Shown here in pieces: positions 31,032-40,088 of a DNA stretch of 64,000 nucleotides; position 1 is the stretch's first letter, and each line of letters starts with the position of its first letter. Made by a program: the position numbers and the translations under genes. Origin of the DNA: Eretmocerus hayati (taxonomy: Eukaryota; Arthropoda; Insecta; Hymenoptera; Aphelinidae); the NCBI GenBank assembly GCA_029851415.1, contig CM056742.1:111354246-111418245 (forward strand), given 5' to 3'. The notes under the pieces were generated by a model. That model saw nothing but the letters and a program-made list of their open reading frames with translations. It searched no databases and was not told the DNA's origin.

Positions 31032-34000
31032 TCACTGTAATTCGCCTGCTTCGAGGCGCCTTACTTCCCTCTCTTTCTCCTCTTTGCGGGTCATCACCAG
31101 CTTGATGTATCCGGTGAGTCTATCCCATGTCTCCTGGTTGCGGAGCAAGTGCGGGACAAGATTCTCAGGTGTTCGTTGAGGACCCAGCCATTCATCCAGC
31201 TCGGCGCGCTCTCTCCGGGTGTCGCTGCACTTGAACAGGGCATGTTCGGCGTCATCCCATTCGTCCCCGCATGACTAACATGCTGGGGTCGTCCTTTTCT
31301 TGAACCTGGTTAGATAGCAACCGAAGCAACCATGATCGCTCAGTGCCTGCGTCGTCCAGTAGTCCATCTCTCCGTGGGTGCGTCCCGCCCACTTGGCTAC
31401 GTCACGGATCAGCCGGTGCGTCCATCTGCCGTTCGCAAATGGCGAATCCCACTCAGTTTGCCAATGTTCAAGGGTGGTTTCCTTCTCGTTGTCGCGGATG
31501 ATCACCTTCATCGTCGGAGTGAGTACTCATTCGGCTCCGATCACTTTCTGGCGGTCCCAGATCCTCACTCGCTCCGCGACGAGCAAGTGGATGGGCGGAG
31601 TACTCGCCAATACGTAAGCCGCATCTCCTGACACAGTGCGGTAGGCACGGATACTCCTCAGGGCCGCTCTTCGGTGGACAGGCCCCATTCTCTTCTCGAT
31701 GATGGTCTTCTCTACTCTCTTCCCCCACACGGGTGCACCGTACAGCATGATGGAAGTAGTGACGGTGTTGAGAAGTGCGCGCCTCTTTTCCTTGGGTCCT
31801 CCGATATTCGGCATAAGCCGCTGGAGCGCCGCACCGACCTTGCTCGCCTTCTGGGCGGCTTCCTGGATGTGCTTCTTGAACGACCACTTGTCATCGAGCC
31901 ATACACCGAGGTATTTCAGCTCTGTCTTCCGTGGAATCTCTTGCCCGTTGATATAAAACCGGGGTAGGTCAAACTTCCTACGCCTTGTGACCACGATTGC
32001 TTCGCACTTCTCTACAGCGAGCTCCAGAAGCCTGCTAATCATCCACTCGTAGACTCGGGCCAGCGCTTCGTTCGCGCGTCTACCCAAGAGTTCCTCGTTG
32101 TCAGCCCATACTATGAGTCCCGCGTCGTCCGCGAAAGCCACTATTATCACTCCTTCTGGCAGTTCGATAGACAGTAAGCTGTCATACTGGGTGTTCCAGT
32201 TGAACGGCCCGGAGACCGATCCCTGTCCGATTCCGGGGGACAGTACCCGAATCTCTTGTCCCTCGTCGGTGTCGTACACGAGGGTCCTGTTCCGCAGGTA
32301 GTCACTCGTGACGGCTAGTAGATAGGGGGACACTTTACCTGCTTGGGATTGATAGGCTCGCTCCCAGCTCGCGCAGTTGAATGCGTTCTTTTTGTCCAAC
32401 GCAATGATGGCACAGAATCCTCCTCTTCCTTGGTATGGGTTCCCTACCGACGCTTGAACCCGTTCTTGGACCGCCTCGATCGCGTGCACAGTGCTCCGTC
32501 CCTTCCGGAACCCGAACTGCATTGGTGATAGCCCACCGCCTTCTTCGTAGGCTTTTTCCACCCTGTTGAGCACCATCCTCTCGTACATTTTCCCGATATT
32601 GTCGAGCATGCTGAGAGGGCGTTGACCTCCTTGACCCTTAGGTATCAGGACCAGCTTCTGGCGTTTCCACTTGTCCGGGAAAGTTCCCGCGCTCAGACAG
32701 ATGTTGAAGAGGTCGAGGAGTAGATCTGGCTTGTATTTGAAGACCAGTTTCAGAGCCTCGTTTGGGATGCCATCCAGGCCAGGGGCCTTGCCGTTCGGCA
32801 TTCTCTTCGCCGCTATGAGTAGCTCTTGCATAGTGAAGAGCGGAATGGGGTCTTCGCTCTCCGTAGGGAATGTAACTCTGGGTTCTCCTGCTGGGAAGAG
32901 GTCTTCCACGATGGTGCGCAATGTTGCTGCATCGGTCGGTGCTGGGTTGCCCCTCCGGGGTCGGACCTTTGACATGACCACGCGATATGGCGTGCCCCAG
33001 GGGTCTTCGTTAACCATGTCGCACAGTTCACCCCAGCACTTCTCTTTGCTCCTCCGGATGGCTAGAACGAGAGCCTTCTTTGCTTCTTTGTACGCTCTGT
33101 CATCTTCCGCCAGCGATGGTCGTTGTAGCTTCCTTGATCGCCATGCGGTCCTCCTTTTCTTGTTGCTCGTTCTTCGTAGAGCCTTGATCTCATCGGTGAT
33201 CCAGTACTCTGGTTTCCTCCAGAAACATGGTGTTGTCCTGCGAGGCATCGACGCGTCGCAAGCTCTCCTGATGGCGGATGTTACCATCGCCACAGCCTCG
33301 TCCGAGGCGGAGTTCCTCGGGAGATCTTCGACTGTTTCTATCGATTCCCGGAATTTTCCCTCGTCCAGCTTCCGTACCTGCCACCCCGTTGGTCGCGGTC
33401 TGCGTGTCGTCTGTCTCTGTCCGTCAGTCCTAAGTCGAAACCGAATATGTCGATGGTCACTCAGTGTTTCCGTGTCCAGAACTTCCCACGATGTCATACG
33501 TCCCATGAGCGACGGGCTCATGAACGTCAGGTCGAGGACCGATGATGAACCTCCCTCCCGGGACCGAGTGTCGTGCCGGTAATAGGTGATAACCCCCGTC
33601 TCGTTCGCGAGCACTAATCCCAATGCCTCCATGGCATCAGCGAGTATTACCCCCCGTCTATCGCGCGGCCCCCCGCTCCAAGTCGGTTCCTTGGAGTTGA
33701 AATCTCCCGCGATTATAACTGGGCCCCCCCATTGCCTCACATCCTCTTCTAGGTCGTGGAGCTCGTCTCCAAATTCGTGCGTCTTGAGCGACGGCGAGTA
33801 GTAGCAGCTGTATACAGCTGTGCCCCCTATGGTCTTTCGAGCATAACCGCGGCCACTAACAGCTGGTTCAGTCTCGCGGATCGCGGGATTCGTGATCTGA
33901 ATTACAGCGGTCCCCCAGTGATCGAATGTGGAACGGGAAAGTTCGCGCTTCCGAGGCGGTTCGGAGATGATCAGAACATCGATACCCCCTCCTTTGGCGG

Positions 34001-34064
34001 CAGTGTGTAGGAGGTCACAAGCGTCCCCGCTTCTCCTGAGGTTGGCTTGGATGAAGTTAGCCAT
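31032..34064 (-). pseudogene. R1-like LINE ORF2: APE endonuclease, reverse transcriptase, zinc motif
   Basis: ATG at 34064 (MANFIQANLRRS). The APE endonuclease has FIQANLRRS, VLIISEP, IIAGDFNSKEPTWSG and LSDHRHIRFRL. The RT has LIPKGQGGQRPLSMLD, QFGFRKGRSTVHAI, motif A IIALDKKNAFNCASW, GQGSVSGPFNWN and the FADDAGL box. The C-terminal zinc motif ends in C-x2-C ... H ... C. In-frame stops lie at 31527-31529 (TGA) and 31275-31277 (TAG), both within the C-terminal region; the frame is otherwise open to 31032. APE endonuclease and RT are untouched. Confidence 0.88.
34057..34064 (-). promoter_or_regulatory. ORF1/ORF2 overlap ATGGCTAA
   Basis: The ORF2 ATG (34062-34064) and the ORF1 TAA (34057-34059) share ATGGCTAA. 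Such overlap is used for termination-reinitiation by some R1-clade LINEs, so ORF2 is probably translated that way. Confidence 0.65.
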
Positions 34065-35940
34065 TTCTCCCCCCCCCCCTGCGTCTATATGTCGCCCTCG
34101 CGTTTTGGTAGGCTGTGCAGTTGCTGGAGCCCGACCTGTGGTCAGATCTGGTTCCGATAGCCACGCAGCTGAGGCATTTTGGTTTCTCTTTACAGGTAGC
34201 GGCGAGGTGTCCTGGTTCACCGCACTGGAAGCAGAGTTTCGGTTGACGTTCCTCTGCCTTCTCTTTTTTGCAGCCTGAGGCCTTGTGGCCATACTCTAAG
34301 CAGTTATAGCAGCGTGGGATGCCTCCCTTCTCGCGGATTCTCACTCTGCTCCATCCCACCTTGGGTTCTTTCCAGTCCAGGAGGCGGTGAGCGAGCCTCG
34401 CTGGGATGGACACAACCGCTGTTTGGGTGCTTCGGGAGCCGTTTCGCAGGCTCTTGACTATTATGGCTCCATCCCCGTTTTCTGGTAGGGCCTTCGCGAG
34501 GTCCTTCTGCACTTTAGTTTTGTCGACATCGTAGTCGACTCCGAGAACCTCGAGGGTCATGCTATTTGCGAGGCAGTGGACGTTCCCTTCTTGCCCGACG
34601 ACTGGTGTCAGAGCCACTTTGATGGCTGCAGCGTCGGTGCCCTTCCTCAGTTCAATGAGGATTTGTCCTTCCTGTGTCTTGCGGATGCCCGTGACTTTAG
34701 AGCCCACTTCTTCATTAAGGTCATCCAACTTTATCTTGCGCAGCATATCTGCGTAGCTTAACCCACCTTGGTTTGCCGTGACGAGAACGGCGTCGGATTT
34801 CGCTCTTCTTGGCTTCATCTTTGCCTTCTTTCCAGCGGTGTCACTTGATCGACCGCTTTTCTTTGCCCTCTTTGTATTTCTCTTAGAGACCACTTCCTGC
34901 CAAGGCCCGTCCTGCTTGGGCCTATTAGGAGTCGATGTTGAGCGCGGTGTTTCGAGGGCTCCCGATGGATGTCCGCGTCGCGTCCTCTTCGTATCGTGCT
35001 GTTTCCCTTGTCGCGATTCCGGTTTATTCGCCCCCCTTCCCTGTGTGCCGCTTCCCGACGCGGCTGGCCCAGAGGGCTGCGCACTTCCCTTCATTTTTAG
35101 GGTCTTCTCCGCTTCGAAAGGTGTGGTCTCGAAAGCCGCTCTCTTCCCTTTGTCTGCCGCAAGTAGGTCTTCGAGAGCGTGGCCAATCTTCTTGAGCTCT
35201 TCCATGTCGCCCCGAGTTCCTTCTGGGATGTTTGAGGCAGACTCGGCTATCCCTATGACCAAGTTCAGGTGGTCGAGGAGATGATGAGTCTTCTCCTCCA
35301 TCTGTTCTCGGCACATCTTCAAGTCCCTCCATCCTTCCATTAGATCGGGGGCCTTGTCTCCACTTCTTTGTCGACTGGCCTTCTCAGGTGTGGGGAACCG
35401 ATCAATGTCCATATCCTCCGGTGTTTTTTGACCTTTTTCGAGTCCACGGTCACAGTCCTTGGATGTCAGGGTGTCTTCTGACTTCTGGGACTCCGTGGTG
35501 GTGTTAGAGTCCCCTGAATCCGAGCTGGAATCGGCGGTATCGTCTCCCTTGTTCTTGTCTTGCGTAAGCTGGATCTTGATCGCGGGGTTGATCTTCATAA
35601 GCTTGTCTGCCGCCTCTTGCGCTTCTGCAGCAACCTTCGCGTTCTTCTCTTTTTGGCTCAAGAATGTGAGCTTCGATTGCTTCAGCGTTCGCTTATCTAC
35701 TTCCTCACCCAGACCCTTTCTCTTCCTGCTGTTCGGGGTGAGGTCTACTCCTTTCTGGTGTTGGTCCTTTCCTCCAACTATCTTCGCCAGAGGCGTGTTT
35801 CCATCGCTTGTAGCTTTACGCGTGAGTCCACCAGCCAAGTGTGCCACTGGTAGCGCGCTTTGCATCGTTGGCCCCCCCCCCCCAAGATCCGAATGGGGCC
35901 CCGCTTTACTTGGGGAATTCTTGCCGTCAATGCTGGACAT
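34057..35940 (-). CDS. R1-like LINE ORF1 (Gag-like nucleic-acid-binding protein)
   Basis: ATG at 35940 (MSSIDGKNS) gives 627 residues. A long hydrophilic Lys/Ser-rich N-terminal half is followed by a compact domain (VTGIRKTQEGQILIELRKG ... VLGVDYDVDKTKV ... RSTQTAVVSIPARLAHRLL), the usual ORF1 fold of R1/Jockey-type elements. Three CCHC knuckles follow: CYNCLEYGHKASGC, CFQCGEPGHLAATC and CLSC...H...C. The end overlaps ORF2 by 8 bases (ATGGCTAA). It is open throughout. An upstream in-frame TTG extension exists but has no Met. Confidence 0.88.
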   Translation of the reverse strand: MSSIDGKNSPSKAGPHSDLGGGGPTMQSALPVAHLAGGLTRKATSDGNTPLAKIVGGKDQHQKGVDLTPNSRKRKGLGEEVDKRTLKQSKLTFLSQKEKNAKVAAEAQEAADKLMKINPAIKIQLTQDKNKGDDTADSSSDSGDSNTTTESQKSEDTLTSKDCDRGLEKGQKTPEDMDIDRFPTPEKASRQRSGDKAPDLMEGWRDLKMCREQMEEKTHHLLDHLNLVIGIAESASNIPEGTRGDMEELKKIGHALEDLLAADKGKRAAFETTPFEAEKTLKMKGSAQPSGPAASGSGTQGRGANKPESRQGKQHDTKRTRRGHPSGALETPRSTSTPNRPKQDGPWQEVVSKRNTKRAKKSGRSSDTAGKKAKMKPRRAKSDAVLVTANQGGLSYADMLRKIKLDDLNEEVGSKVTGIRKTQEGQILIELRKGTDAAAIKVALTPVVGQEGNVHCLANSMTLEVLGVDYDVDKTKVQKDLAKALPENGDGAIIVKSLRNGSRSTQTAVVSIPARLAHRLLDWKEPKVGWSRVRIREKGGIPRCYNCLEYGHKASGCKKEKAEERQPKLCFQCGEPGHLAATCKEKPKCLSCVAIGTRSDHRSGSSNCTAYQNARATYRRRGGGRNG

Positions 35941-36198
35941 CTTCTTCTTTCTTCTTTTTCCAGGGCCTGGAATCGCATGCTGGCCGACCCCGGACCAGAC
36001 CAGCACGGGTGTGGTGTGTTGTGTGATGCGTGTTCTGTATAATGTTGGTATGTCTGTGTAATGCTTGAGCAAGCGTAAGTATGGTGCGTGTAGAGTGTAG
36101 TGTGTGTGTTAGTGTAAGTGTAGGACTCGGGTCCGGAGGGGCGTCACTCCCCCAAGCTCCAAGTGCAACCCTAAGGTCACACCCAAAGCCCCCTACGG

Positions 36199-36200
<2 letters not shown>

Positions 36201-36260
<60 letters not shown>
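36201..36260. repeat. (TC)n microsatellite between the two nested LINEs
   Basis: Sixty bases of TC separate the 5' ends of the R1-like LINE (leftward) and the ORF1-only LINE (rightward). It is part of the interrupted LTR tract. Confidence 0.9.
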
Positions 36261-36264
<4 letters not shown>

Positions 36265-36701
36265 AGTCTCATCACACGTTTTATCCAGTGCTCCTCTGTA
36301 TTTCGTCAGTTTTCTCTGCCTCAAAGTGCCTCCGGGCCTTTCTTTTGCAGATTATTGCACGCCAAACTTGCAAATATTCACTAGATTCATCAATCTCTGT
36401 GGATCTGTGCGTTTTGCAAGAGTTTCATCTGTTTTCCGATCTGCACGTTGTGGATTTCGAGGTAAAGTTGCTGAGAGCCATTCGATCCGCTGGATCTTCA
36501 AACTTCTGCCGTCAGCAGCTAGATGGCAGCAATTTGGACTAGATCCCTGCTATACCGATCCTGAAGCCTGATTCACACGTTGATCCACTTAGAGCGTTTT
36601 GCCTATCGAGTGTCAAGTAACCTGCCTGACCGCCGATTGTACGTGCCCCCTGACAGCTGACTCGAACCTGCATATTGCATCTACGATTCTATTGCTCTAC
36701 A

Positions 36702-37517
36702 ATGTCACCAAATTCTTCCGCAGTGAGTTCCACACAACAACATCAGATGACCTCTTTCGAATCGCGTGATTCCAAGAATAAGTTAGAAAATGACAATCAT
36801 TCAAGTGATATGCCTCATTACTTTAAACTCTTCATTTCTCACTTCAACGCTAGTCAAGAAAGGATTTTTTCGAAGTTGAATGAGCTTGAATCTAGAATTG
36901 AGAATCGAATTAACGCGATTGAGGATGATATTACTCAAATTCGTAAGGATCTGTCTAAAATTTCACATCAAACAACTCTAGTAGATCCAGCTGAAATTAT
37001 TCTATCCGACATCCCTCGCGATTTAAATCTCTTAAGAACCGAGATAGTAGCTAAGGTTTTTGATGCTATGGATGAGCCCGAACTTCAAAACTTTGTAGTG
37101 GATGTGAGAGAATGGGAAGGTCCTCGATTCCGAAATGCACATCCATCTGCTCCGACCTCAACTCCTAATTCTCCTAAGATCAATGACTCTAATTCTCGAG
37201 CAATTGTCGTAAAATTATCGTCAACTATAGTTCGCGATAAACTTATATCGAGCTCAACTAAATTGAAAAAGAAGACTTCGAAAGATATTTTTGATTGTGA
37301 CAATGATTCAAAAGTGTTTTGTAGCCCATTGTGGCCTAAAGAAGTTCACAATTTGCTCAAGAAAGCCTACTCAGCGAGTGCTCGTTTGAAATTTCAGAAA
37401 CCAGTGGTGAAAAATCTCACTGTATGTATGAAACCCTCTAAAACTGACCCACTGGTACCAATTTTTTCAGAGCTTGATCTCGAGAACTTTGAATCTCAGC
37501 ATAGAATGTACTGCTGA
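36702..37517 (+). CDS. LINE ORF1-type protein
   Basis: ATG 36702 gives 271 residues. There is a Ser/Gln-rich start, a coiled-coil segment (residues ~40-90, FSKLNELESRIENRINAIE), then a domain with LNLLRTEIVAKVFD, RAIVVKLSSTIVRDKLI and VFCSPLWPKEVHNLLKKAY. This order, coiled coil then RRM-like then C-terminal domain, fits the LINE ORF1 plan for trimerisation and RNA binding. No CCHC knuckle. No stop. The family is not identified. Confidence 0.65.
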   Translation: MSPNSSAVSSTQQHQMTSFESRDSKNKLENDNHSSDMPHYFKLFISHFNASQERIFSKLNELESRIENRINAIEDDITQIRKDLSKISHQTTLVDPAEIILSDIPRDLNLLRTEIVAKVFDAMDEPELQNFVVDVREWEGPRFRNAHPSAPTSTPNSPKINDSNSRAIVVKLSSTIVRDKLISSSTKLKKKTSKDIFDCDNDSKVFCSPLWPKEVHNLLKKAYSASARLKFQKPVVKNLTVCMKPSKTDPLVPIFSELDLENFESQHRMYC

Positions 37518-37940
37518 ATAATTCAGCCTCTATATTATACGTTCTGTACTACAGTCATTTCTCTGATTTAGATTTTGTCATTCAACTGAACAGCTTGCTC
37601 TGCAATCCCCAATTTTTTCTCGGTCAGACCGTCCAGAGTTCACATCCCAGGAACGTCAATTATCACACGAATATAGCCCTCGTATGTGAATTACGCTGTG
37701 ATTTCACTCATTCATTCCGATCTCTGTAATCCAATTCATTCTGATTGACTCCTCGAATTGACTCCACTTGATTATTACATTTGCGATATCGTTGTTATAT
37801 ATGAATATCGATACAATTCATAAGAATTCTTATTGTTTTGAATTATCCATACATATCTATATGATATTATATTATTATGTACCCTGAATATTGCTACCTG
37901 TACCACATAGGGTAATACCCCAAGGTACCAAATAAAAACT
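37518..37940 (+). other. ORF1-only element 3' UTR
   Basis: About 420 bp without a coding frame. GGTACC occurs near the end, and GTAATACCCCAAGGTACCAA precedes the AATAAA. Confidence 0.6.
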
Positions 37941-37964
37941 AATCTAATCTAATCTAATCTAATC

Positions 37965-37970
<6 letters not shown>
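37941..37970. repeat. (AATCT)n LINE tail
   Basis: Six copies of AATCT follow AATAAAAACT, then (CT)n. This is the typical simple-repeat 3' end of a LINE. Confidence 0.85.
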
Positions 37971-38000
<30 letters not shown>

Positions 38001-38122
38001 ATCAACTGTCCTCTCCTTCTCTCTTGCCGTCGCTGTGATATGAATGTGATATAATATCCCAATATTCATTATTATATTTGGCCTAGGAGAGAGGGAGACG
38101 GTAGGTATATTATACCGTCACA
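37971..38122 (-). repeat. gypsy 5' LTR, outer-right part
   Basis: Aligns with 20450-20584 of the 3' LTR (TCAACTGTCCTCTCCTTCTC, TGGCCTAGGAGAGAGGG and the final ACCGTCACA). It completes the LTR interrupted at 30562. Confidence 0.85.
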
Positions 38123-38320
38123 TATTATGGTCGATCGAGTTTGGACTGAACTCAGTTGGCATAACAGAATCCAATGAAGTACAGCAGACTACGAACAACT
38201 GATTTCTGATCAACAAGAGATAGAAATGGAGTCCGTTGGAATATTTCGAGTCCATTTTTCTGTTCCGGAACGATACAGATCCTATTTTGTGTCATTTTTT
38301 ATTCTCAACACGATTGAGGT

Positions 38321-38470
38321 ACACTCTTTCCAAGCCGTTTTTCCCAATAAACATTTTTCCCAATCTCATCGTTGCCAATGGGAGGCCTTTTCCAAACCCA
38401 ACATTTCCAAACCAACGAGTCCCAATGAACGATTTTCCCAATCGTCGTTTTGCCAATGACTTTTTTTCTG
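38321..38470 (+). repeat. left terminal inverted repeat with TTTTCCCAAT units
   Basis: TTTTCCCAAT and close variants occur about seven times. The outer 20 bases match the right end in inverted orientation. Confidence 0.75.
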
Positions 38471-38549
38471 AATAAAAGTAATCGCGGAGAGTGAATTCTA
38501 GAGATCGTGTTCATTCGAAGTACAGCTAGAAAGCTTGGGAAAATTAATA

Positions 38550-39564
38550 TCAAAAGTTTAAAAGCACGAGTATAAAAAAACTTCGAGAAATATTTGAATC
38601 CTCAATGCTTCGCCTGACGACCGAAAAAATCTTCGTATACGTACATTCCCGTTTGTTATCCATGAGTCTATACACAAACGGCAACCCAATGACCTTGTTC
38701 CTTTCTTGCACAGCGCCAAGGATTGCAAATAATTGAAGAAAAATCGTTGGAGCTTCGTCGAACGTTCCATCACCGAACCACACACTACTCCTCGTTAGCC
38801 GTCGTAGATTTCCTTTCGCGGCAAAAATGATGAGTCTGCCACACTATCGAAAGAATCATATAAGAGGAATACCTCTCCTCCAGATGTATTCCGGTATCGG
38901 TCTGGTATTTCTTGGAGGTCCTCGAGTCTCAAGGGGTTCGCTGTCATATTTCTCAATTTGACTCGCGTAATTTGTTTTCGCAAATTTATTCTCTCTGGTA
39001 ACTCCGCCAGAACTTCTGTGACGTATAAGATAATTCAAAATTTTAGAAAGATCTTCGCAAATTACAAAGATGCAAGGGTACATCTCTGCTCTATTTACCT
39101 GTCCGAATATCTCTCAGTTCAGTGCGGAGTATGGCAACAGCAGGCGCTTCGGGGTGGTCTTCGGCATAACATTTCAGTCTTTTTTCTACTTTCAAAGCCC
39201 CTACTTCTTCCAAATTAGATGCATGAGAATGCGCCGATTCATGTGGGCCCTTGTGTATAATAATTTCTTCACCAGATACCGAGGTTATGGCTGTAGCATT
39301 GCACTCTCCTTTCCGACGGCAAGTCCAATATGTGTTATTCGGAGACGATTTTTTGTAGTATAAATACCCGCCGGTATGGAGTAAGACTGTTTTCCTTGAT
39401 TGAATGAATTCTGCCATTTTCACTACTAATTTAGAATACGATAAGTTTCGATAAGGAATCTTCACGGAAAATTTAGATGTAAACAATAACATATGGTCTG
39501 AAGGTTGTCCCAATTCACACTCCGATGATGTTCTACATGCTGAATTCATTTTGAAATCTAGCAA
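38550..39564 (-). pseudogene. MULE transposase relic with FLYWCH zinc finger
   Basis: From the right: FLYWCH finger at 39091-39440 (FIQSRKTVLLHTGGYLYYKK, YWTCRRKGEC, then HESAHSH), then, across frame changes, the pre-catalytic region (KLRNMTANPLRLEDLQEIPDR, EVFLLYDS near 38880-38980), then the MULE start VWFGDGTFDEAPTIFLQLF with a probable first catalytic Asp, and PFVYRLMDNK (38600-38780). The rest of the catalytic core is missing. The FLYWCH-MULE combination is known in nematode and arthropod MULEs. Confidence 0.7.
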
Positions 39565-39589
39565 TCAATATATTGGCAAAATTGGCTCT

Positions 39590-39735
39590 GGAAATTACAT
39601 ATTTGGAAAATGAAGCTCGTGGGAAAAACTGTTTTGTCGAAAATGGGATTGGGAAAAACGGAATTGGGAAACAAGGTTATTGGGAGAAAATGTTTTGGGA
39701 AAAACGGATTGGGAAATATGGCTTGGAAACAGTGT
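39590..39735 (-). repeat. right terminal inverted repeat with ATTGGGAAAA units
   Basis: ATTGGGAAAAACGG and similar words occur about seven times. It is the reverse complement partner of 38321-38470. Confidence 0.75.
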
Positions 39736-39762
39736 CCCCCTACCCTCGACACGCACTTACGA

Positions 39763-40088
39763 GGAGGGGGTCAGGCCTCCGGGTCACAGATTTGGCTGAA
39801 ACTCTGTGAATAGTCTTCTTTTATCCCCAAAAAGAGATACCTAAAGCTGCGCTTGCCAACGCTCAAGCGTTTTCGAGCTACAGGGTAAAAAATATGCATC
39901 ACGGTATATCTATAATATACCATTTTCGACGAATAGAGGTATACTGTAAGGCATAATTCGTATGTTGTATCTCAGAATCATTCTAGCGTTGACAAGCGCG
40001 GCTTCAGGTATCTCCCTTTGGGTCTGGAAGGAGGCTATTCCTAGAGTTTCAGCTAAATCCGTGACCCAAAGGTTTGACCCCCTCCTTG
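39763..40088. mobile_element. fold-back MITE (~326 bp)
   Basis: Long inverted arms, each over 100 bases: the left begins AGGAGGGGGTCA and the right ends TGACCCCCTCCT, with further paired words (CAGATTTGGCTGAAACTC with GAGTTTCAGCTAAATC, AGATACCTAAAGC with GCTTCAGGTATCT). TTA occurs just outside each end, which might be a three-base target duplication of PIF/Harbinger type. No coding. Confidence 0.75.

Larger units (their letters stand above)
30563..36200 (-). mobile_element. R1-clade-like LINE, full length (~5.6 kb), in (TC)n
   Basis: Two overlapping ORFs, Gag-like ORF1 with three CCHC knuckles and ORF2 with an APE endonuclease and RT. The 3' end has a short A-run (T's at 30563-30571) and both ends abut (TC)n, so the element is inserted exactly in the LTR microsatellite. 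The 5' end is at about 36200. Two nonsense codons in ORF2 make it nonfunctional, otherwise it is nearly complete. Confidence 0.88.
36261..37970 (+). mobile_element. ORF1-only LINE-type element (~1.7 kb)
   Basis: A rightward element from the (TC)n to an (AATCT)n tail at 37941-37970 preceded by AATAAA (37931-37936), then (CT)n. It encodes one intact 271-residue protein and no RT. The whole unit has LINE-like ends. It is either a retrotransposed internally deleted LINE or a natural ORF1-only non-autonomous family. Confidence 0.7.
19595..38122 (-). mobile_element. gypsy LTR retrotransposon (~11 kb), 5' LTR split by two nested LINEs
   Basis: The left (3') LTR is 19595-20584. The right (5') LTR is 29758-30562 plus 37971-38122, separated by 7.4 kb of LINE insertions. 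LTRs start TGAC and end near GTCA. A purine tract (GGGGGAGAGG on the element strand) adjoins the 3' LTR, and a tRNA-Lys-like primer site adjoins the 5' LTR. Genes: gag-protease, RT-RNase H-integrase and an extra ORF. By eye the two LTRs differ by only a few percent over their aligned 800 bases, so the insertion is fairly recent. I could not find a convincing target duplication. Confidence 0.85.
38319..39738. mobile_element. MULE (FLYWCH-type) relic with subrepeated terminal inverted repeats
   Basis: The ends share ACACTCTTTCCAAGCC / ACACTGTTTCCAAGCC in inverted orientation, followed by many TTTTCCCAAT subrepeats on the left (38330-38460) and ATTGGGAAAA on the right (39600-39730). The interior encodes parts of a MULE transposase. 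I see no target-site duplication. About 1.4 kb, too short for a full transposase gene, so non-autonomous. Confidence 0.7.

Noticed and set aside
32671..33582. Long plus-strand open frames in 31-36 kb
   Set aside because: They are antisense shadows of the LINE ORF1 and ORF2 and show no domain.
34065..34292. N-terminal extension of LINE ORF2
   Set aside because: It overlaps the ORF1 zinc-knuckle region in another frame; the ATG at 34064 overlapping the ORF1 stop is the better start.
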